From the NCBI GenBank assembly GCA_964001305.1, contig CAXFAI010000040.1, forward strand, positions 1 to 64,000: 64,000 bases of DNA. The letters are read 5' to 3'. Of this stretch, positions 1-8,647 are shown piece by piece (the first letter of the stretch is position 1; each line of letters begins with the position of its first letter). The position numbers and the translations under genes are program-made. Under the pieces are notes generated by a model, which saw only the letters and a program-made list of their open reading frames with translations, was not told where the DNA came from and searched no databases. The stretch comes from CAJXMH01 sp964001305. GTDB taxonomy: Bacteria; Bacteroidota; Bacteroidia; Flavobacteriales_E; Vicingaceae.

Positions 1-476
1 AAATTGAAGAAATTTTAGCTTGGAGTCCAGATGGAATAATGTTAAGTAATGGCCCAGGAGACCCAGGAGCCATGAATGAATGTGTGATTGAGGTAAAGAA
101 ATTTGTAGATTCAGGTATCCCAATTTTTGGAATTTGTCTAGGTCATCAGCTTTTAAGTCTAGCATCTGATTTAAAAACTATAAAAATGCATAATGGTCAT
201 CGTGGAATAAACCACCCAGTGTTAAACCATGAAACTGGCAAAGGAGAGGTGACTTCTCAGAACCATGGATTTGTAGTTGAAAGAGAATCTGCTGAAAAAT
301 CGGAAATAGTTGAGATTACTCATTCGCATTTAAATGATAATACAGTTGCAGGAATAAGACTAAAAAATAAGCCTGCATTTTCAGTTCAGTATCATCCAGA
401 GGCTTCACCAGGGCCACATGATTCAAGATATTTATTCGACAACTTTATAGAAACGATAGCCAAACATAAAAACTAG
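1..476 (+). CDS. carA: Carbamoyl-phosphate synthase small subunit, 3' part (5' end outside window)
   Basis: This is the C-terminal part of the glutamine amidotransferase subunit of carbamoyl-phosphate synthase. It hydrolyses glutamine and passes ammonia to CarB for arginine and pyrimidine synthesis. The frame is open from base 3, so the gene enters from the left. The class I amidotransferase features are visible: LSNGPGDP, the nucleophile cysteine in FGICLGHQ, and the His/Glu pair in QYHPEASPGPHDSR. The ATG at 39 is internal and is not the start. The gene ends three bases before eno, so the two are probably co-transcribed. The order carA-eno-gltA is familiar from flavobacteria, usually downstream of ribosomal protein genes (recalled, not visible here). 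The identification is very secure. Confidence 0.96.
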   Translation, partial: IEEILAWSPDGIMLSNGPGDPGAMNECVIEVKKFVDSGIPIFGICLGHQLLSLASDLKTIKMHNGHRGINHPVLNHETGKGEVTSQNHGFVVERESAEKSEIVEITHSHLNDNTVAGIRLKNKPAFSVQYHPEASPGPHDSRYLFDNFIETIAKHKN

Positions 477-479
477 GTA

Positions 480-1748
480 ATGAGTAGAATTTCACATATA
501 CATGCACGTCAAATTTTAGATAGTAGAGGTAATCCAACCGTAGAAGTTGAAGTGATAACGGAAGCCGGCACAATGGGAAGAGCTGCTGTTCCATCAGGAG
601 CTTCAACTGGTATACATGAGGCGGTTGAATTGAGAGATCAAGCAGAGGCATATTTAGGTAAAGGTGTACTAAAAGCAGTTCAAAACGTTAATCAGACTTT
701 GAATGAAGAATTAAATGGTGTCAATGTATTTGATCAGACAGGTGTTGATCGGTTTATGATTGAGTTAGACGGTACCGAAAATAAATCAAATTTAGGTGCG
801 AATGCGATGTTAGGTGTTTCCTTAGCTGTTGCTAGAGCTGCCGCAGAAGAAATTGGTATGCCTTTATACCGCTATATTGGAGGAGTGAATGCAAATACTC
901 TTCCTGTCCCTATGATGAATATTCTGAATGGGGGTTCACATGCTGATAATAGTATCGATTTTCAAGAGTTTATGGTAATGCCTTATGGAGCTGAATCATT
1001 TAGTCATGCATTGCAAATGGGGACTGAAGTTTTTCATCATTTAAAAAGTGTTCTAAAAAATAAGGGCTTTTCAACCAATGTTGGTGATGAAGGTGGGTTT
1101 GCACCAAATTTAGGTTCAAATGAAGAAGCCATTGAGTATGTTCTGAAAGCAATTGATAAAGCAGGGTACGAGGCTGGTAAAGATATTTTCATTGCCATGG
1201 ATGCAGCTTCATCTGAATTTTACATAGAGGAAGAAAAAGTATATCACTTCCATAAATCAAGTGGAGATAAATTAACCTCTTCTGATATGGTAAGCTATTG
1301 GAAAGAATGGACTGAAAAGTATCCTATTATTTCAATCGAAGATGGATTATGGGAAGATGATTGGAATGGGTGGAAAGAATTAACCGATACAATTGGAAGT
1401 AAAGTGCAATTAGTTGGTGATGATTTGTTTGTGACAAATAGCAAGCGATTAAAACGAGGAATTGAAAATGGCATTGCAAACTCTATTTTGGTTAAGGTAA
1501 ACCAAATAGGTACTTTAACAGAGACTATTGAAGCTGTTGAAATGGCTACACGAAATAAATACACCTCAGTAATGAGTCATAGAAGTGGTGAGACTGAAGA
1601 TACCACAATTGCTGATTTAGCCGTTGCATTAAGTACTGGTCAAATAAAAACTGGTTCTGCTTCTCGTTCAGATCGAATGGCCAAGTACAATCAATTATTA
1701 CGCATAGAAGAACAACTTGGGAATAATGCATTTTTTCCAAAGAAATAG
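480..1748 (+). CDS. eno: Enolase (phosphopyruvate hydratase)
   Basis: Enolase interconverts 2-phosphoglycerate and phosphoenolpyruvate in glycolysis and gluconeogenesis, in the cytosol. The 422 aa length is close to the family norm of about 430. It opens with ARQILDSRGNPTVEVEV and carries GDEGGFAPN (acid/base Glu), SIEDGLWEDDW and GDDLFVTN (Mg ligands). It also has ILVKVNQIGTLTET (catalytic Lys) and the signature SHRSGETEDTTIADLAV. The start lies three bases after the carA stop, which implies one transcript. It matches family expectations throughout and no residue looks missing. Confidence 0.98.
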   Translation: MSRISHIHARQILDSRGNPTVEVEVITEAGTMGRAAVPSGASTGIHEAVELRDQAEAYLGKGVLKAVQNVNQTLNEELNGVNVFDQTGVDRFMIELDGTENKSNLGANAMLGVSLAVARAAAEEIGMPLYRYIGGVNANTLPVPMMNILNGGSHADNSIDFQEFMVMPYGAESFSHALQMGTEVFHHLKSVLKNKGFSTNVGDEGGFAPNLGSNEEAIEYVLKAIDKAGYEAGKDIFIAMDAASSEFYIEEEKVYHFHKSSGDKLTSSDMVSYWKEWTEKYPIISIEDGLWEDDWNGWKELTDTIGSKVQLVGDDLFVTNSKRLKRGIENGIANSILVKVNQIGTLTETIEAVEMATRNKYTSVMSHRSGETEDTTIADLAVALSTGQIKTGSASRSDRMAKYNQLLRIEEQLGNNAFFPKK

Positions 1749-1772
1749 ATTGAATTTAAATAGCTAGATTGC

Positions 1773-1803
1773 TTTGAAACATTGTGCTAGTTAGGTATTT
1801 TTG
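1773..1803 (+). promoter_or_regulatory. Putative Bacteroidota-type promoter of gltA
   Basis: TTTG at 1773-1776 is followed 19 bases later by TATTTTTG at 1796-1803. This fits the known Bacteroidota consensus of a TTTG/TTG -33 box and a TAnnTTTG -7 box. It lies in the 136-base gap between eno and gltA, about 80 bases before the gltA start. This suggests gltA has its own promoter despite following eno. The match was made by eye. Confidence 0.55.
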
Positions 1804-1884
1804 CGATTCTTGGAAGTATTTAGAAATTCTAAGAACTAACTTAATAGTTGCATGTTTATTCATCAATAAAACCAATAAAGAAAA

Positions 1885-3171
1885 ATGTCAGAAAAAGCGG
1901 AATTAAAAGTAGGTGGTCAAACATTTGAATTGCCTATTATAGAAGGTACAGAGAATGAAAAAGCCATTGATATTAGTAAGTTAAGGGCGAGTTCAGGCCT
2001 AATTACTATAGATCCTGGATTTAAAAATACTGGTTCTACTACTTCTGCAATTACTTTTTTGGATGGTGAAAAGGGGATTCTTCGTTACAGAGGATATGCT
2101 ATAGAAGACTTAGCTGAGAAAGCATCTTTCTTAGAGGTTTCTTATTTATTGATTCATGGCGAATTACCAACTCCTCAGCAATTTAAGCAGTTTCAATCAG
2201 AAATTACACACCACACATTAATTCACGAGGATATTAAGAATATTTTAGATGGATTTCCATCTAATTCTCATCCGATGGGTGTGTTGTCTTCATTGGTTTC
2301 TTCATTAACAGCCTTCTATCCAGAGTCTTTAGACCCGAATAGATCGGCAGAAGAAGTTGATTTAAGTATCAAGCGATTGATTGCAAAAATGCCAACCATG
2401 GCTGCATGGGCCTATAAGAATGAAATTGGACATCCTGCAAATTACCCAGATAATAGCCTGGATTATTGTTCTAATTTCTTAAAAATGATGTTCGCAGTTC
2501 CTTCTGCTAATTATGAAGTTGATCCAGTAATTGCGAATGCCCTTGATAAGTTATTAATCTTACATGCAGATCATGAGCAAAATTGTTCAACTTCAACAGT
2601 ACGTGTAGTTGGTTCTTCTCATGCTAGTTTATATGCTTCTATAGCAGCAGGTATCTCAGCCCTTTGGGGCCCACTTCATGGCGGCGCTAATCAAGCCGTA
2701 ATTGAAATGCTAGAAGGTATTAAGAAAGATGGAGGTGATGTAGCGAAATACATGGATAAAGCAAAAGATAAGAATGATCCATTTAGATTAATGGGCTTTG
2801 GACACAGAGTTTATAAAAACTTTGATCCTAGAGCTAAAATTATTAAGAAAGCAGCAGATGATGTGCTTGAAAAGTTAGGAATTAATGATCCTATCCTTGA
2901 AATAGCTAAAGGATTAGAAGAGGTTGCTCTAAAAGATGAGTACTTCGTAGAAAGAAAATTATATCCGAATGTCGATTTTTATTCAGGTATTATCTATCGA
3001 GCGATTGGAATTCCAACATCGATGTTTACGGTTATGTTTGCATTGGGTAGACTACCTGGTTGGATTGCTCAGTGGAAAGAAATGAGAGAGAATAATGAGC
3101 CAATTGGGCGTCCAAGACAAGTTTATACCGGAAATAATTTGATGGATTTTAAATCAATTGAAAATAGGTAA
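1885..3171 (+). CDS. gltA: Citrate synthase (type II, GltA-like)
   Basis: Citrate synthase condenses acetyl-CoA with oxaloacetate to enter the TCA cycle. The 428 aa length matches the hexameric bacterial type II enzymes. The three catalytic residues are present: His in GPLHGGANQAV, His in GFGHRVYKNFDPRA and Asp in YPNVDFYSGIIYRAIG. The C-terminus contains the usual PIGRPRQVYTG. The N-terminal beta domain typical of GltA (AELKVGGQTFELPIIEGTENE) supports the chosen ATG. It follows eno after 136 bases containing a likely promoter, and is followed by a strong terminator at 3191. Confidence 0.97.
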   Translation: MSEKAELKVGGQTFELPIIEGTENEKAIDISKLRASSGLITIDPGFKNTGSTTSAITFLDGEKGILRYRGYAIEDLAEKASFLEVSYLLIHGELPTPQQFKQFQSEITHHTLIHEDIKNILDGFPSNSHPMGVLSSLVSSLTAFYPESLDPNRSAEEVDLSIKRLIAKMPTMAAWAYKNEIGHPANYPDNSLDYCSNFLKMMFAVPSANYEVDPVIANALDKLLILHADHEQNCSTSTVRVVGSSHASLYASIAAGISALWGPLHGGANQAVIEMLEGIKKDGGDVAKYMDKAKDKNDPFRLMGFGHRVYKNFDPRAKIIKKAADDVLEKLGINDPILEIAKGLEEVALKDEYFVERKLYPNVDFYSGIIYRAIGIPTSMFTVMFALGRLPGWIAQWKEMRENNEPIGRPRQVYTGNNLMDFKSIENR

Positions 3172-3190
3172 TTGAATATACTTTATTGAA

Positions 3191-3223
3191 AAGGCAGCCA
3201 TTGTGCTGCCTTTTTTGTTTTTG
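3191..3223 (+). terminator. Rho-independent terminator of gltA
   Basis: A perfect 8-bp stem, AAGGCAGC (3191-3198) with GCTGCCTT (3205-3212), has a six-base loop and runs into a T-rich tail. It sits 20 bases after the gltA stop and closes the carA-eno-gltA unit. Confidence 0.9.
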
Positions 3224-3278
3224 AGGTATTTTGAACCTTATTTTCATCATTTTTGTTTAGCTGATAAAGTGTGGTATT

Positions 3279-5117
3279 ATGGGATATAAAAGCATGTCAG
3301 CTTGTATAGCTGATTTAGAAAAGAATGGTCATTTAGTTCGAATAAGGGAAGAAGTAGACCCATTTTTAGAAATGGCCTCTATTCATTTAAGAGTTCATGA
3401 AAGAGGTGGCCCTGCTATTTTTTATGAGAAAGTAAAGGGTAGTCAATTTCCTGCTGTTTCAAATTTATTTGGAACCATGGAAAGAAGCCGTTTCATTTTC
3501 AGAGATACTTTAGAAGTGGTTAAGAAAATGGTTCGCTTGAAAGCTAATCCGATTCAAGCCTTAAAAAATCCGATTGAGAATGCAGCTGTACCTTTTGCCG
3601 CTTTAAAAGCGCTACCCAGAAAAGCTTTTTTTAATCCCCCAATTACATATCTGCAGACTAGGATTAGTGATTTACCACAAGTGCATTGTTGGCCCATGGA
3701 TGGCGGCCCATTTGTTACATTGCCAATTGTCTACACTGAAGATATAGAACATCCTGGTGTCATGAATTCTAATTTGGGGATGTATCGAATACAATTAGCA
3801 GGCAACGACTATGCACAGAATAAGGAAATAGGGTTACACTACCAAATTCACCGTGGAATTGGTGTTCATCAGACAAAAGCGAATGCTTTGGGAAAGCCTC
3901 TGTCTGTTTCTATTTTTATAGGTGGTCCTCCATCTCATACTTTTGCTGCAGTAATGCCATTGCCCGAAGGACTTTCTGAATTAACCTTTGCAGGGGCATT
4001 AGGAGGTAGAAGATTTAGATATCTCAACAAAAATGGGCATGTTCTTTCTGCAGATGCGGATTTTGTAATTACTGGTAAGGTATATCCAAATGAAAACAAA
4101 GCAGAAGGACCATTTGGAGATCATTTGGGTTATTACAGTTTAAAACATGATTTTCCATTAATGAAAGTAGATCAAGTTTGGCATAGGAAGAATGCAGTTT
4201 GGCCATTTACTGTAGTTGGGAGACCGCCTCAGGAAGATACCAGTTTTGGAAATCTAATTCACGAAATTACAGGTGATATTATTCCTACAGAGATACCCGG
4301 GCTACATGAAGTAAATGCAGTAGATGAAGCTGGTGTCCATCCATTGTTGTTTGCTATCGGAAGTGAACGATATACTCCATATTACGAATTAAAACAGCCT
4401 GCAGAACTTTTAACGATCGCAAATCATATTTTAGGTTTTGGACAAATGTCTTTAGCCAAGTTTTTATTTATTGCAGCTAAAGAAGATCATTCAGGCTTGA
4501 GCGTCAATCAAAAGGAGAAGTTTTTCAAACATATGTTAGAACGAGCTAATTGGGAGCGAGACATACACTTTTATACAAAAACTACAATCGATACTTTAGA
4601 CTATAGTAGTGAAGGCTTGAATACCGGCTCAAAGGTGGTTATAGCTGCAGTAGGTAAGCCTATTAGAACGTTGACAAATAGTCTTCCTCAAATAGATTGG
4701 CCAAATGAAGTAAAACGAGTGGAACTTGCGTTTCCCGGTGTCTTGAGTATTGAACTTTCTAGATTTACAAATTATAAGAACGAAAAGCAGATTATTCAAT
4801 TGCTAAATGAAAAGTTAGCCCATCTCAAAGAACAGCTTACAGAAGTAGCCCTGATTTTAATAACTGACGATGCGAAGTTTGTATCAAATAGCTTTAGTAA
4901 TTTAATTTGGAGCACCTTTACAAGAGCAAATCCATCTCATGATATTTATGGGGTTGATGAATTTATAGAGTTCAAACATTGGGGTTGTAAAGGTCCTTTG
5001 GTTATTGATGTTCGAATGAAACCTCATAATGCCCCAGTTTTGGAGTTAGACCCTAAAGTTGAAAAGAGAGTAGATAAATTAGGAGAGAAAGGTGCTTCAC
5101 TTTATGGAATTATTTAA
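3279..5117 (+). CDS. UbiD-family prenyl-FMN-dependent decarboxylase
   Basis: This 612 aa protein belongs to the UbiD decarboxylases, which use prenylated FMN made by UbiX. UbiD's active-site triad is recognisable: Arg in NLGMYRIQL, Glu in AEGPFGDHLGYYS and Glu in RPPQEDTSFGN. The length (about 500 for E. coli UbiD) and full-length similarity in style suit the larger homologues assigned to menaquinone synthesis by the futalosine route. The substrate is therefore plausibly a naphthoate carboxylate, but this is inference. No ubiX or mqn gene lies nearby. The BamA-like gene starts five bases after its stop, so the two are probably co-transcribed. UbiD family membership is firm; the pathway is not. 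Confidence 0.85.
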   Translation: MGYKSMSACIADLEKNGHLVRIREEVDPFLEMASIHLRVHERGGPAIFYEKVKGSQFPAVSNLFGTMERSRFIFRDTLEVVKKMVRLKANPIQALKNPIENAAVPFAALKALPRKAFFNPPITYLQTRISDLPQVHCWPMDGGPFVTLPIVYTEDIEHPGVMNSNLGMYRIQLAGNDYAQNKEIGLHYQIHRGIGVHQTKANALGKPLSVSIFIGGPPSHTFAAVMPLPEGLSELTFAGALGGRRFRYLNKNGHVLSADADFVITGKVYPNENKAEGPFGDHLGYYSLKHDFPLMKVDQVWHRKNAVWPFTVVGRPPQEDTSFGNLIHEITGDIIPTEIPGLHEVNAVDEAGVHPLLFAIGSERYTPYYELKQPAELLTIANHILGFGQMSLAKFLFIAAKEDHSGLSVNQKEKFFKHMLERANWERDIHFYTKTTIDTLDYSSEGLNTGSKVVIAAVGKPIRTLTNSLPQIDWPNEVKRVELAFPGVLSIELSRFTNYKNEKQIIQLLNEKLAHLKEQLTEVALILITDDAKFVSNSFSNLIWSTFTRANPSHDIYGVDEFIEFKHWGCKGPLVIDVRMKPHNAPVLELDPKVEKRVDKLGEKGASLYGII

Positions 5118-5122
5118 GTTTA

Positions 5123-6241
5123 ATGCAAACCAGAAGCCTTAAAATTATCCGAACCTCACTATTCTTATTATCACTTTTTCTGATTACGCAAGCAAAAGCA
5201 CAAGAGATTGATTCTACAAAAACGAAAGATGATTCTACGGCTTTTAAGTTATATCCTTTACCTGTTGTATATTATACGCCTGAGACCCGTTTTGCCTTTG
5301 GAGCGGTTGGAATTGCTTCTTTTAGATTAAAAGATAAACTATATTCAGACAGAAATTCCTTTTTTCAATTAGGAGGAGCTTATACTCAAGAAGATCAACT
5401 TTTATTCTACCTTCCATATCAGCTTTTCCTAAAAGATAATGATTATTATGTTTTTGGTGAATTTGGTTATTATCGATATAGCTATTTGTTTTATGGCGTT
5501 GGTGCTGATTTAGCTGAAAGTAATGAAGAAGTTTACTTTGTGAATTTTCCTAGAGTTCGATTAAATGCCACAAAATTAATAGCACCTCAATTTTATTTTG
5601 GAATCCGATATTGGTTTGACGATTATCAAATAAAAGATACAGAAGAAGATGGAATATTGCGAAATGAGTTAGTCAATGGAGCGAATGGTGGGGTGATTTC
5701 TAGTTTAGGTTTGATCGGGATACTTGATAAAAGAGATCATATCAATTATCCGGAAAAGGGAAGTATTTTGGAAATTGCAGCAATTCCAAATTCTAATTTA
5801 TTAGGAAGTGATTTTAATTTTATTAAATACTCTGTAGATTATTCTAAGTATTTGAAATATAAAGATATTATCACAGCTATAAATCTTTATGGGGTTAGTA
5901 TATCGGGAAGCCCCCCATTTAATGAACAAGCGTTTATTGGTGGCCGAAGTAAAATGAGAGGATTCTACGAAGGTAGGTATAGAGAGCGCAATCTTGTTAT
6001 GGGACAACTAGAATTAAGAAAATGGATTGGATGGAAATTGGGTTTGGTTGCCTTTTCAGGGCATGGTATGCTTTCACATGATTTAGGTAATATGAGTCTT
6101 TCAAATTTAAAGAACACTTATGGAATTGGTATTCGTTATCGGTTGAATGAAGAAGATAAAATCAATATTAGGCTAGACTACGGTAGAAGCTTTGATGGAG
6201 AAAGTTCAGCAGTTTATCTAGTAGTAGGAGAAGCATTTTAG
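5123..6241 (+). CDS. BamA/TamA-like outer-membrane beta-barrel protein
   Basis: This is a 372 aa protein with a signal peptide (hydrophobic LFLLSLFLITQAKA, cleavage near residue 26). It is followed by a region rich in alternating strands and ends in a terminal Phe (VYLVVGEAF), as is usual for outer-membrane barrels. Motifs such as GGRSKMRGFYEGRYRERN and the final GIGIRYRLN resemble the surface-antigen (D15/Omp85) barrel domain. No POTRA repeats are evident and the length is short, so it is a barrel-only relative rather than BamA itself. It lies five bases after the UbiD gene and is followed by a bidirectional terminator. The exact role is unknown. Confidence 0.75.
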   Translation: MQTRSLKIIRTSLFLLSLFLITQAKAQEIDSTKTKDDSTAFKLYPLPVVYYTPETRFAFGAVGIASFRLKDKLYSDRNSFFQLGGAYTQEDQLLFYLPYQLFLKDNDYYVFGEFGYYRYSYLFYGVGADLAESNEEVYFVNFPRVRLNATKLIAPQFYFGIRYWFDDYQIKDTEEDGILRNELVNGANGGVISSLGLIGILDKRDHINYPEKGSILEIAAIPNSNLLGSDFNFIKYSVDYSKYLKYKDIITAINLYGVSISGSPPFNEQAFIGGRSKMRGFYEGRYRERNLVMGQLELRKWIGWKLGLVAFSGHGMLSHDLGNMSLSNLKNTYGIGIRYRLNEEDKINIRLDYGRSFDGESSAVYLVVGEAF

Positions 6242-6246
6242 GACAA

Positions 6247-6278
6247 AAAAAAGACCTAACACATGTTAGGTCTTTTTT
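6247..6278. terminator. Bidirectional terminator between convergent genes
   Basis: The 14-bp perfect stem AAAAAAGACCTAAC (6247-6260) / GTTAGGTCTTTTTT (6265-6278) has the loop ACAT. It has A/T runs on both sides, so it works on both strands. It separates the BamA-like gene (+) from the DUF1573 gene (-). Confidence 0.93.
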
Positions 6279-6296
6279 ATAGTTGAATTGATTTTC

Positions 6297-6893
6297 TTAT
6301 GAACCAATTTGAATCGCTTCGCCTTGTTGTGGCTCAGTTGAAACGCCATCAGCACCTGGATTTACATCTGCAGTAATTCTTAAAACGGTTGTAGCAGGCT
6401 CAGTATTTGCAGTAATGGTTACAGTTTTGGTTTGCTTATTTTTTTGCGTACCTGGTCTATAAACCACTTCAATTTCTCCGGTTTCTCCTGGAGCAATTGG
6501 CTCTCTTGGGTAATCAGGAACAGTACATCCACAACTTCCTTTTGCATTGGTAATTATTAACGGATTATCACCAGTATTGGTAAAAGTAAAAGTCTTGTTA
6601 TTAGTCGTGTTTTGCTCAATTTTCCCAAAATCATGAGTCATTTCAGCAAACTTTACAGATGTTTTAGGTCCTGGGTTAGGTTCTACAACATTTGCTTGTT
6701 GATTGTTATTATTCATGCTAGCTTGAATATCACCTTGATTAGGGTTAGTATTTGCCGCAGCATTACTCATACTGGATTCACTTACTGCTGTTTTTTCATA
6801 AGAAACACCATCATTGGTCATTATCATTACCGTGTTTGCTAAAGTCACAACAGTTACAAGGATTAATAAACCATTCTTTACATTCTCGCTCAT
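6297..6893 (-). CDS. DUF1573 domain protein, membrane-anchored
   Basis: This 198 aa protein has an N-terminal hydrophobic segment (residues about 7-27, LLILVTVVTLANTVMIM). An Asn/Gln-rich linker follows, then a DUF1573 immunoglobulin-like domain (about residues 80-180). The domain is marked by HDFGKIEQNTT, TFTFTNTGDNPLIITNAKGSCGCTVPDYP and PGETGEIEVVYRP. Such proteins are abundant in Bacteroidota and sit in the envelope; their function is unknown. The paired cysteines in GSCGCTVP are the family hallmark. It is downstream of the S41 protease gene on the same strand, 39 bases from its start. Confidence 0.85.
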   Translation of the reverse strand: MSENVKNGLLILVTVVTLANTVMIMTNDGVSYEKTAVSESSMSNAAANTNPNQGDIQASMNNNNQQANVVEPNPGPKTSVKFAEMTHDFGKIEQNTTNNKTFTFTNTGDNPLIITNAKGSCGCTVPDYPREPIAPGETGEIEVVYRPGTQKNKQTKTVTITANTEPATTVLRITADVNPGADGVSTEPQQGEAIQIGS

Positions 6894-6932
6894 AGTTCTT
6901 AAAGATTTAAATTTTAATTAGGGCAAATATAA

Positions 6933-8537
6933 TTATTCGAAACTAAGGTTTGCTTTTTCAAACTCATCACTTTGTATCAAGTTGATCGCTTCTATGTATG
7001 AATCGTTAAGCACATTAATAATCTCAAAATAGGCAGATGTATCAAACAAATTTCTTGCTAGCAGGGCTTTAATTTGAGTATCAATCAACATTTTTGATTT
7101 TTCATAACCTTCTTCATCTTTTTCAACATTTTTCTTTTCTGCGAACTTAAAAAAGTCATCCATAAACTCATCAGTCAACTTAAAGTTTTGTTTGAAAGAC
7201 TCTATGTTTGGATATTCTTTCAAATATCTTTTTCTGTTTTTATCTAAGTAAGTCAATGTAAATTCATTGTAAACACCTCTTCTAATGAGTTGCCGATTAT
7301 ATTCAGAGTTAAATGAAGTATCCAACGGAATAAATACATCTGGCATGATACCACCACCACCAAATACTAGGCGCTTATTTGGTGTGTAAAATTTTAAAGA
7401 ATCAGGAAAGTCTATACTATCAGCCGCCATTAGCTCACCACTTTTATATCTTCTAGATATTTCTTTATAATACTCCTCTTTGCCATCTTCATAAGGCCGC
7501 TGAATTGAACGGCCGGTAGGCGTATAATATCTTGCAGTAGTTAGTCTAATAGCAGAGCCATCAGGTAGTGGAAATGGTTTTTGAACTAATCCTTTTCCAA
7601 AAGTTCTTCTACCAATTACCAAGCCTCTGTCCCAATCTTGTATAGCTCCTGAAACAATTTCACTTGCAGATGCAGAACCTTCATCCACTAAAATAGCAAG
7701 TTTACCTGTTTCAAAAGATCCTCTTGAAGTAGCTTTATATTCTTCTTTCGATTGCTTATCTCCAGAAGTATATACAATCATTTTACCTTGTGAAAGAAAT
7801 TCATCAGCCAATAAGAAAGCCGTTTGCAAATAACCTCCACCATTTCCTCTAAGGTCTAGTATTAAGTCTTCAGCACCTTTCTTCTTTAAAGTATCTAATG
7901 CGGTATGAAATTCTTTCATGGTGGTTCTGGCAAAGCGGTTTACTTTTATATAACCAATAGTTGGGCTTGCCATATACGCTGCATCTACACTGTACAATGG
8001 AATTTTGTCTCTCGTAATTGCAAATGGAATCAAGTCTTTTTCACCTCTGCGTTTAATTTCTACATTAACTACAGTGCCTTTTTTACCTCTAAGTTTACTT
8101 TGTACATCCGAGTTTTTAATTTCAACTCCAGCTACTGTCTCCCCTTCAATTTTTACAATTTTGTCTCCCGACATGATTCCTAATTTTTCAGAAGGCCCTC
8201 CTGATATAGGAGAAACTACAGTGATTGTATCTCTTAGAATATTAAATTGAATGCCAATTCCTTCAAAATTCCCTTCTAAAGGTTCATTCATTTTCTTTAA
8301 TTCCTTTTCTGGAATATAAACAGAATGTGGGTCAAGCTCTTTTAACATGCCTACTATCGCATCTTCAACCATTTTCTCATTATCAACCTCATCAACGTAT
8401 GCATAGTTTACAATGGTTAGAAGGGCGTCTAACTTTACGACACCTTGAGTTTTTGAATCTTTTGTTGAATTATCACTGGTTTGCGCAAAAACACTAATGT
8501 TTAAGGCAATTAATAATAGGGTTGCAATTTTTTTCAT
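6933..8537 (-). CDS. S41 family C-terminal processing peptidase with PDZ domain
   Basis: This is a secreted carboxyl-terminal processing protease (CtpA/Prc type) of 534 aa. A signal peptide (residues 1-18, ends SVFAQ) is followed by a PDZ domain around residues 95-175 (GGPSEKLGIMSGDKIVKIEG). The S41 catalytic core follows, with the nucleophile Ser in DEGSASASEIVSGA and the general-base Lys in RRTFGKGLVQ. GNGGGYLQTAFLLADEF is the usual substrate-loop region. The C-terminal 130 residues are helical. It probably trims or degrades periplasmic proteins. DUF1573 follows directly downstream, and no other partner is obvious. Confidence 0.93.
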   Translation of the reverse strand: MKKIATLLLIALNISVFAQTSDNSTKDSKTQGVVKLDALLTIVNYAYVDEVDNEKMVEDAIVGMLKELDPHSVYIPEKELKKMNEPLEGNFEGIGIQFNILRDTITVVSPISGGPSEKLGIMSGDKIVKIEGETVAGVEIKNSDVQSKLRGKKGTVVNVEIKRRGEKDLIPFAITRDKIPLYSVDAAYMASPTIGYIKVNRFARTTMKEFHTALDTLKKKGAEDLILDLRGNGGGYLQTAFLLADEFLSQGKMIVYTSGDKQSKEEYKATSRGSFETGKLAILVDEGSASASEIVSGAIQDWDRGLVIGRRTFGKGLVQKPFPLPDGSAIRLTTARYYTPTGRSIQRPYEDGKEEYYKEISRRYKSGELMAADSIDFPDSLKFYTPNKRLVFGGGGIMPDVFIPLDTSFNSEYNRQLIRRGVYNEFTLTYLDKNRKRYLKEYPNIESFKQNFKLTDEFMDDFFKFAEKKNVEKDEEGYEKSKMLIDTQIKALLARNLFDTSAYFEIINVLNDSYIEAINLIQSDEFEKANLSFE

Positions 8538-8647
8538 ATTCTGACTTACTTGTCTACCAAAGGTAAGCTACACTTTAGCAAATTCAAGTTAATTAACGTT
8601 AAGCGGATAAAAGTTGTTTTAAGAGAAATTTAAAAAGTGTTGAGCGG

